Below, in pieces: positions 52,468 through 62,300 of a stretch of 64,000 nucleotides of DNA. Where the stretch lies: NCBI GenBank assembly GCA_904063045.1, contig CAJFCJ010000028.1, forward strand, positions 558,001 through 622,000, given 5' to 3'. Positions within the stretch are counted from its first letter, which is position 1. Every line of letters starts with the position of its first letter. The notes beneath the pieces were generated by a model. That model did no database searches. It saw nothing but the letters and a program-made list of their open reading frames with translations, and was not told the DNA's origin. The translations under genes were made by a program, and so were the position numbers. The stretch comes from Dimorphilus gyrociliatus. Taxonomy: Eukaryota > Annelida > Polychaeta > Dinophilidae.

Positions 52468-55264
52468 ATGCGGGAGGGATTAATGGCGGCTGGTAGCAAA
52501 CGATGGATCTTTACAGCCGAACAACTTCAAAATACGCCTTCCCGGCAAGATGGAGTAGACGGAAAAAAAGAATTATATTATAGGCAACAAGCTGCTAGTA
52601 CAATTCAAGATTTAGGACAAAAATTACAAGTGTATCCTTTTTTTTCGTTTTCCAGCATGCTGTCAAAAAGGTTGATGGCTTTCGCTATATATTGTATGGC
52701 TTATTTAGTATTTTATGCAGTAAGCAGGTCAAATAGGGGACTGTTAGCTAAATACCTATTTCTCTGTGGAAGAGATTAATTAAAATTCAGGATTATATTC
52801 TCGATGAGTCATTTCCTTAACTAGATAGTACGCAATTATGTATAAATACAGCTATAGTTTATATGCATCGTTTCTACATGTTCCATTCCTTCCTGAAGTT
52901 TTCAAGAAACGTAAGTATTAGCTTTTTTTCAATATTTTGCTCTTGAGCAAGTTAAAAAAACACGTGATCTACCTTTCCTGAGTATCTTTAGTTTTCGTGT
53001 GAATTTTAAAGTAATATATATAAAAAACCTTAGGTTTAACTTCAAATTATCATATGTAATATATTTAAGCTCAGAATTTCTGTAAAACAACCTAATTTCA
53101 CCGAAATCTGAATGAAAAACTCAATTTTGAATTATTGATTAAATTTACCGGCAGATGAGATGATTATAGCAGCTGTACTTTATTTCTAATAAAGATGATA
53201 AAATTTGATATATTCTTTAAAACTTACAATAAATTAACTCTTAATATCTGCATTTTCAGACCGTCTCCCTTGCTTGTTTGTTTTTGGCTGCCAAAGTGGA
53301 AGAACAACCGAAAAAATTAGAATACTTAGTCCGATATAGCTACATGATGTCCCACAACAAAGATCCAAAGAACCTGGACGTGAAAAGCAAAGTAATTAAT
53401 TATCATTTGTAAATTATTTTATTTTTTAACGTTCTTATTATTTATAGGAATTTAGTGAAAAAGGTCAAGAATTAATCGAGTACGAGAGTTTCTTACTGCA
53501 AACATTAGGCAAGTGCTTTTTTATAGGAAGGCACAATTGATTATAAAGTAGTTTGTGCAGGATTTGATTTGACTGTCACTCATCCTCACATGCACGTTAT
53601 GGAGACATGCAATCTAGTCAGAGGTAATTATACAACTTTTCTATCTCTTCTAAACTTACTTTCATAAAAAGTTTGCATTGCAAGACCAAAGAATTTCAGC
53701 TTTTATGTCTATCCAATCGAAGAGCCGAGATTATTAAGAACAGTTAAAAAAACCATACCTGAATATTTATTTGGATGATATTCTTAAAAACTCCTTCAAG
53801 GGAGTTGAAGCAATTATCAAGAATACATTCGTTTAAAAAATTGCTTTATTATTCTGTCAATTATTTAGTTGATAATTCTTACCTTAAATGCGGTTCAGGG
53901 ATTCGTGCAAAGAAACAGCTTTCTTCGTATACTTTAAATTTTTAAATTTTGTGATTTTTACAGCTCCCAAAGATTTAGCTCAGACATCTTACTTTCTAGC
54001 AACAAATAGTTTACATTTAACAACTTTATGTTTACAACACGAAACTAAAGTTGTATCAGTTGTTTGTATTCATTTGGCATGTAAATGGTCAAATTGGGAA
54101 ATTCCAGAATCTAGCGAAGGAAAACCTTGGTGGCATTACACGGATAAGAGCATAACGAACAAATTGATTGACAGTAGGATATCCAATTTTATTTTGTTAA
54201 AAAAATATAAAAGCTAAAAGATAATTACCAAATTCATAATGTTAATTCACCTTATTCAATTTCAATTTACACAGAACTGACTGACGAATTCCTAGCAGTT
54301 TTAGATCAATGCCCCAGTAAATTAAAAAGCAAAATTATGCAATGGGAGGTATGAAGCGATATGTTTATAAAATATATCAAATATGTTAAATTGAAATTAT
54401 TTTAAGAATAAAAAACCAAGCGATTCACCTCCCCAGTCTTCTGACAGTCCAGTTTCTACGACTGTTAGCAAACCACCAGTTAAGACAAGTACAGCAAGTG
54501 AAACTCAGAAACCTCAAGTGCCGCCAGCAACTTCATCACATCAACATCATAATTCTGCACCAGGGAAACTAAGACCTCCTCATCTTCCTTCCACCGATAC
54601 CAGCACATTACGACGAACATCAACAGAACCTGTCTTGGCTCACCATCATCACAATACCCATCATCATCATACCTCTGGGAATCCAAGCATGAGCAAACCC
54701 CCTCAGTCCCATCCACATAAAAAAATAGCTCCGCCAAGAACTCCTCTCGGATCCCCACCTCCTGCAAATATTCGACGCAGGGCGAAACCGCCGGAGGTGA
54801 AGAAACCAGAAGCCACAGGTCCGAAACAAGAACCTAAGAGAGAGATACCCGAAGTTAAAAAAGAAGCTACTGAACCGTCAAAAATACTTAAGGACGCTTT
54901 GCCCTCCCTTCCAAAGCCATTAAGTCCATTGGACAAAGTAAAACCAGAATCGTCCCCACCCAAGCAGGATGAACCAAAAGATTCAGAAAAAGAAAAGCTT
55001 GAGCTAGGTAAGATTACGATACGTATCAAAGTACCGACCGCTCCCGATGATCCTGCTGCTTTGGCATCTAATTCCAAAGATAAAAAGAAAAAGAAAAAGA
55101 AGCATAAAGAAGGGAAAGATAAAAAGCATAAAAAAGATAAGGATGATAGAAAAAGAGCTCATAGTCCAATAGCCAGTTCAGAAAGACCAAAAAAATTTCC
55201 AAAATTAGAGCCTGTATTAAATGGTGATAACGATAAAGGATTAAAGGTTAAGCTAAAAAAATAG
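52468..55264 (+). CDS. CCNT1: Cyclin T (P-TEFb regulatory subunit)
   Basis: Cyclin T activates CDK9 in P-TEFb, which phosphorylates RNA polymerase II and releases paused polymerase. Eight exons are modelled: 52468-52631, 52829-52910, 53260-53391, 53448-53508, 53561-53623, 53964-54173, 54275-54348 and 54407-55264, giving 547 residues. A second ATG at 52483 is also possible. Cyclin-T hallmarks: [75 protein letters not shown] and [14 protein letters not shown]. The last exon encodes a disordered tail with a His-rich stretch (about 341-350) like that of cyclin T1, Pro-rich segments and a Lys-rich run (about 487-513). Intron 1 is U12-type and intron 4 is GC-AG. Whether it corresponds to vertebrate T1 or T2 cannot be told; one ancestral gene is likely. 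Confidence 0.95.
52632..52828 (+). other. U12-type (minor spliceosome) intron in cyclin T
   Basis: The donor GTATCCTTTT matches the U12-type 5' splice site exactly. TTCCTTAAC (52813-52821), the consensus U12 branch site, lies 7 nt before the exon. The splice joins GT and T to a valine codon and gives [15 protein letters not shown], the expected cyclin-T order. No U2-type GT donor nearby keeps frame. Confidence 0.85.
53509..53560 (+). other. GC-AG intron in cyclin T
   Basis: The donor is TTAG/GCAAGT and the acceptor TTTGTGCAG, with an intron of 52 nt. Using GC restores LLQTLGFDLT exactly as expected in cyclin T. The nearest GT (53513) breaks the frame. Confidence 0.75.
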
Positions 55265-56338
55265 TCTGCTCAATGTTACGGGAAAGTGAATTTGAAGTTG
55301 TCCAATAGGGGTGGGTTGAATCTATGAGGGATAGGAATTTATCATTTTTTTGTACATAATATCAAATTTTAAAAAAAAACTGTAAAACGTCTCTTTGTGC
55401 GAATTTAGCGTGAAATATGTTGGATCACATGCAGAAAACGATTCATTTACTATTTATTTCTTTGTAACGTCATGGTGTTTTTATGGGACCACGATTAGGA
55501 TTAGTTGTACATAAAATAGTGGTGTAAATGATTTTTATACATGATATTCAGTCTTTGGTTATGTCTTCTGTACAGGTTAACAATATATTAACCGTTAGTC
55601 ATTCTTGAAAAAAGCCTCTTCCACTTTGTTAACTGCTGTAGTATCCTTTATATTTATAAAACTAAAGAATATGTTTACCTCATAATGACAACTTTTTTCA
55701 AGCTTAAAAAAATGAGTTTGCTCATTTTTTTACAGATATCTTATGTTTTAATCGTTACACCAAATAGCATAATTTAAATGGCAAGTTTTATTATGTGCTA
55801 AATTTATCGAGGGAACAAAAATGTGAGTCTAACTGAGCTAAAGTTTCTAAACATAGGAGCTACAAAGGTTCACTCATCTTTGCACGTGTTTAGCCAGGTT
55901 TTTTTAGTTAGACTATAATCGTGTTGAAAAAACACTGCCTTTTCTATTATTTCAACCGTAAAAGTCGCTCTAATTAAACACTGTTTAAGACAATCATTTT
56001 ATTAATTGAATGATTAAATCATAATAATATTATGTATTGCATAATTTGTATATGTGTATACTGTATAATATATATATATATATATTTAAAAGCTAAGAAC
56101 GAAAGTCTTGGTCGTCCCAAGATCATCATTCTTTGCCAAAAAAATAGCAAACAGACAAAAAAAAGTCGAGCAGGAGATACGAAACCTCAAACATTACTTT
56201 ATCACTTTTTTCTGTCAGTAATTAGACTTTGATAAGATTTTATACATTATTTTCATACAGTGACTGTTAAACAACATTTTTTTGAGTTTTTAAATGAAGT
56301 TATATAATTACTATATAGGTTATATTTTATTATATAAA
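55265..56338. other. 3' region between convergent cyclin T and MOCOS
   Basis: This stretch should hold both 3' UTRs. The first AATAAA for the minus-strand gene is at 56331-56326, only 8 bp after its stop codon. Another lies near 55997. No coding exon is supported. The frame 56032-56232 includes TA-repeat translation. Confidence 0.5.
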
Positions 56339-59300
56339 CTATGATATCAATAATTTTTGCTTCGTTTTCAAGTAGGAATCTGCGGAATTGTTGATTGATA
56401 GAAGAATCCCAAAATTTAGCTGTAGTTGAACGAAATAATTAAAAACAACATAAACTACTTGTATATATTTATGGATTGTTTAGTGTGTTTTACCTTATTT
56501 TTCTTTAATCTATTAAGAAACAGAAGTGGATTTTTATCTTTTTTCGCCGTATGCTGATCTATGCAAATCATTTGACATCGTTTACAATCTCCTGTTTTCT
56601 AAGTTGAGTCAAAAAACACTCCATTAGTTTGAATTAGATTCTAAGTAAGATTGAAATAAAAAACTACAGATGGCATGACGGTCTAATGAATGACTGCCTG
56701 TGGTTTGGTTTTTTGCTCTACCAATCCGATTTGAGACGGTTTCAATTTCAATTTCCACACCATCTAGAGATTTCTAATCTATTCTTGAAACTTACTGTTA
56801 AATTCAGCCCGTCTATCGTAATTTCCTTCCAGCACTCTTCGTGAAAGGGTGGAGAACCGCTCACAATTAGGTTTGCTCTGAATCGATCCTCTTCCCTTAC
56901 ATCTGTCGAAGATAATTCAATTAGGGAAAACCCTAGAATTGGTGCAAATTTAGTTACCAAATTTTGGCAGGGAAAGAAGCGATTGAACACTACTTCTAGA
57001 GATCAAAAGTAATTTCTCTTGATTACTGAATAAATCGCCTTTTCCTTCATTTACTTTATGAAAATACAGATAATTTTCTTTTAAATGACTTACAATGTTG
57101 AATATTTATGTAGAAAGGCTTAATTTTTATCTTATTTACATGGAATTCTTCGAATTAAGCGGCAACCTGACAGTCCCAATATCTGATTAAACCACTCGCT
57201 AGCTTCTTCGTCTTCTTCAATACCCTCAACTCTTTGTGATGAATAGAAAAAAGGACAATTACTATCATTTCCTGTTAATTCTATATACAATTTTTTCCCA
57301 ATTAATCAACTATAAGTATACTAAATTATTGAATAAATCTTCTTCGACTCGACATTCATAACTATTTATCCAAATGAATTGATAAAATGAATTTACAAAA
57401 ATAGAATTCCCCTTATTCTTTCCTGTAGATGGCTCTTGTACTTACATTTTTCCACAAACAGTCGCCTTCCTAGTAATTCGTCCTTTAACGGACCTTTTTA
57501 AAGTAACAATTTGTTTAAATACTTTTATGACAGTTACTCATTTTTGCTATCTCTTTCTCTCTCTCTCTCTGTCTCTCTGTATCTGTATGTCTCTCATTGG
57601 TTCATCCCCCTTCCTTTCTCCCTAACTCTTTGGAATAGTTTTTTGACTATCTTTTCATTCTTTACAAGTTTAAGGACAAAAAATTTATCTAATAAAAACA
57701 AGAGTAAAAAAGTAGGAAGAATAGATTTTTTTGTGCCGAATTTTCATAAGATAAACTGAGAAAGAGAGAGAGAGAGAGAGAGGGAGAGAGAAGAGATTGA
57801 GAACTGAGAATAAAAATTTTCGTTTCTTTTCATTAGTGATTCTTATCTTAATTTTGATAATAGTTAAAAATAAAGATACTTTAGTTTGTATTAATTAATA
57901 GTAGTTTAAATTCACAAAAAGTTACTTTAAAGAGATAATTAAGTTGTCTACTCCTGAAGAAAAATGAGACGTGGCTTAATTAGTTTAATATACTTAAATC
58001 TTAATTTAAAATTTCGGAGTCACGCACCTGGATAGGACAGAGTTATTTTTTTTAAAGTTAAATCTATTTCTGGCTTAACTAAGCATAAATTTGCGTGTTT
58101 CTTTTGAGTTATAGTATCTCCTCTAGCTGTTATTATCATCCATTGTCTATCGTATAGTAATTCTTGATTGAGAATTGGCCAGCTTCCATCCTAGGGTAAG
58201 GGTAGACAAAAAAGAAAGATTTATAAAAAATGGAAAATTTAAAGAGATCCCAAAATAGGAGAGGGGAAGTAAATTTACTATTTCAAAGGCGGCGCAGGAT
58301 TTAATCGGATAGACGCAAATGCGTTCGATAACCACCGAACAAGATTCCCTTTCCTGGTGTTTAGTTGGGGTTGTCTCCTTGAGGGAAGAAAAAAAAACAA
58401 AAAAGATATCATCGTCTCATTCACATATTCGTTTCATCTTTAAAATTAATTAAAATAGGCCTAATCAAAGTTAACCATTGAAAAGGAGAGTATACTTTGA
58501 AATAGAGCTATGTACGCATATCTGACCTTAGTTTATAATTAATACGTATAGTTTGCACATTGTATACAAATTTATAAATTACTTTTAAAGTATAACCATA
58601 TATACAGTAGAATAAATTAATTTATGAATACTCATTAATGCTATGACCTTCATGAATAAACTATTTATCGGCCTTACATATGATTTATTATAAATAGTAA
58701 TTTGACAACTTTCCTAACTAATTGGCGGGAAAGCTGATTTATTTTTTAACATGTAGTCCTATACACAAAAAAACCAGATTTTCACTTTTATTTATTTACA
58801 TACTTCAATGTTTCTATTGAATTTTTAAAAGGAAGCTGTCATATCCATGATCTATGAGGTTATATATTCTATTGAAGATGATGGGAATGAGTGGGAAAAC
58901 TAGAGAGGCTTAGGAGATACGTTTTAAACTTACTATAATAATTTATTTGGCGGGGAAGAAAGCCATTAATAAGTAAATAAAATTTATCTAGTAATGAGTT
59001 GACAATTAAATAAGCCTTTCAAAGTATTAATCAAGCTTTATCAAGGCTTTCGTATAGTAATAGATTCTTTTTCACCGGAAATGGGAGCAGGGTGGTGAGC
59101 AGGCCCCACTACGTAATAGAACTAATATGGAAGAGTACTATGACTAGTTTTGTGCCTGTAAATTATAAAAATAGAGAAAGTCCATACACTCATACGCGTG
59201 AGAATGGAAGAATTAAGATGGCTAAATGTAGGACTGTTTTAAAAGAAAGGATAAAAGAAACGTAGGAATGGTTTGAGGGCGCTAGTAGAAAATGGTAAGA

Positions 59301-62300
59301 ACCTTGTTCTCGTCAACAAAGTTAGTTAGAAACTTCAAGAATCTCTCGACATCCTCCCATAAAGTCATATAGCCAAAAGAAATTCTTATAGCACCCGTTG
59401 GTTTATCATTAATGAGATCATTATCGTCCCCACACACGTGACCCAAATCAAACTGCTTAAGAACCTCATCGTCAGAAAGTTTCAGAAAGTAATGACAGGC
59501 TCCCAAATTACAGAAGCATCCAGTCCGAAATTCTATATTGAATACTTTTGCCAGCTTGGTGACACGGCTATATCCGATAACGTTTCCGGAGGCGTCGAAT
59601 AAATTAAAGGCAATAACTGGTCCTTGCGTGTCCTTATTAATAGTGTCGTGTAACGAATATATTTCTATCAATTTCTTTCCGTTTGTGTGTTGAATAGATT
59701 TCAGACGACCAGCACATTTCTTTACAAGCTTTAACAATAAAAATAATAAAATATAAAATATTTTCTGGTAGTTTTTTCTTTTAAAAAAAAAAGCAATCAA
59801 TAAAATAAAGATAACATTTCGAAATACGAAGCATACATTCCTATATCATTATTTCGTAATAAAATTAATTTATTCTAATTAATGTCATTATCCTTTAAAT
59901 AATTAGCTAAAAGTTAAACCAAAAACAAAGATAGAAAGAAGAGGAAAGGAAGGAGAGAGAAAGATAGAAAGAGTATGAATAATGACAAAATAACAATATA
60001 TTAGCTTCTATCTTTTTTTTTATAATTTAAATAATAATGAAAATACGTATAGGCTTTCTTTCATTATTTACCATAAACGGTGATGCTGTAAAGAGGAAAA
60101 AAAATACTAAGAACAAAAGGAAGCATAGATGATTCTATAAAATCTCACACTCTGAAGCATTTCCTAAGCCTATAACTCCTATAACTTCTAAGTTCCAATA
60201 GACTTTCCTCTTGTAATTGATACATGAAAGAGAGAAGAGAAAACCGTAAAGCCGGTTACGAGCAACCCATGGAAAGGAGAAATCAAGATGAAAATTTGGA
60301 TATAGTTGCTGTAATTTGTCCTATTTTTCAGGATTTTTTGTAACTTTTTAAGGCGTTATTTGATTATTCTAACAGGGCTTTTCTGTACTCATTTAAGCTT
60401 ATAATTATTTAAGGATTAGGAAAATATATGGGAAAAATACGTGGGATGCTTTGAGGAAAGGTATAGGGAAAAAAAACATGTTTACCTTAGTCTTCTAATG
60501 TACGTTTAGCTCCAGGGTGTTTCCTTAATATATTTAATGGGCAGTGATTAATAAGTAAACTTTTATCGAAATTCTCTTAGAGAAAAAGATCTAAGGAAAA
60601 GGTCTTTTAAAAGTATCATGGTTAATTAAGCAAAATACTTGGAATCAGGTTATTTTGATTCGTTAAGAGAAACTGATAATTCGTGACAGGATGAAAATGA
60701 CTTTAAATTATAAAATTACTAGTCTAAATTCAGATTTCTTTTCTCCTTTGAATTCTATTCACATAATTGTCGAGTTGGAAGAATCTATCTACAATTCCTC
60801 TGCCTATTATGAAGCAATACGATAAATGCAAGGTCTTCTATTGTGTTCTGGATTACCCTTTCAGACCTAATTGCTGCTGATTGGCAGTTCGTCCCTTTGG
60901 TTACTAAGGACTAATCTTAGTTTCCTAAAAAAATAGTAAAAGGAAACGCTGATATAGCGCCGTTCTGGGCCTTCATAAAACACAAATAATAATCCTCGCA
61001 ATACATTGGGGGGAATAAGGCCAACAATAATTGAGATTTCCAACTAAATTATCTCTTCTCTGCCGAGAAAAGAAAAACAGATAAAGCTATTCGATGCATG
61101 TTAAGAAAAGAAAAAAGAAAAAAAAATGAGGGTAGGAAAATATCTTTGCTTAAACATTAGCGTTAAAAAAATATAATGCTACACCTGTCATTTTCATTCG
61201 CTTGTTTTTACTGGGATTTACCTAATTGTCTAATAACGAGATTACGATATTATACGGAACTTATTATTGTATATTACTATTACGAATAAAATAATAATTT
61301 AATGTGTTAATTAATTAATTAATTAAGTAGCTTGTAAGCGATTATGTTAAAAATAATGGCAATAAATAATACCTTGAAAGTATAATTCTGAACGTTTAGT
61401 ATACCTCCTGCAAAACACGAGAAATGAAGGAATATTTATATACTGTATATATACTGTATAATTTGCATTAATGTATATTTAAAATAAAATATTAAGAAAG
61501 TAAACAAATAAAAGAAAATAATAAGTTTATATATATATAAAAAAGAAGAGAACAAGGCGAAGAAATCTTTCTTGTATTTGTATAAAGAGAAAATGTAATA
61601 AATGTAATTAGAATGAAAGTAAATAAAAAATACAGTATCGAAACAAAAGAAAGGTAAGAAAAGACACACAAATAATAGAAATCTCTCTTTTTATCAAAGA
61701 AAATTTGATTGAAAATAGAAACTGAAACAAAGTGAAGGGAAAGAAAGAATTTCAACATATGCAGTTGAAATTGCATATACAATAGCATATGTCTCTATAT
61801 ATTTTTATATCAGCATGAGAAAGGAGGGATAAAAGGAGAATATGAGAAAGAAAGAAAGAAAGAGAAGACAGACAAACTGAAGTAAATTAAGAAAAATATA
61901 TAGCAAATATGCAATATTTATTTTATATAATACGACAACCTGTCAAAGTTTCGAAAGCTACCATTGCGTGTTGCAGTGCTAATATTTCCGTGAAAGGCAA
62001 ACTGCCGTCTTCGAAGCTGCAAAAAAGATATATATGCACACCACAATAAGAAATAAATCATATATAGTGTAAACTATAGACTATATGTTTTACTTTAGTG
62101 AAAGAAGCAAACTTTGAAAATCCTAGTGCTACATCTTTTGGACCTATAAACTTTTCTAATCTCTTATAAATAATAAAGAAAAAGTGCTAAAATATAGAAA
62201 GATTTATATATATATATATATATAGAGGGAGAGAGTGAGAGTGAAAGAGAGAAAAAAGCAGAAAGATGCCAAGATTTTTTTTGTTTGATAAACATGTGTT

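Noticed and set aside
54480-55077. Minus-strand ORFs opposite cyclin T
   Set aside because: They are antisense shadows of the low-complexity His/Lys/Pro-rich last exon of cyclin T.
55553-55567. TCTTTGGTTATG, similar to the start of miR-9
   Set aside because: The match stops after the seed region and no matching star arm or hairpin is seen nearby.
56748-56795. Read-through of the MOCOS exon past 56796
   Set aside because: A GTAAGT donor at 56795 joins in phase 0 to the exon with CKRCQMICID, which the family requires.
59729-59800. N-terminal extension of the open frame over MOCOS exon 6
   Set aside because: It is intronic: an acceptor at 59730-59729 fits the microexon in phase, and the extension is a Phe/Lys/Leu-rich low-complexity read.
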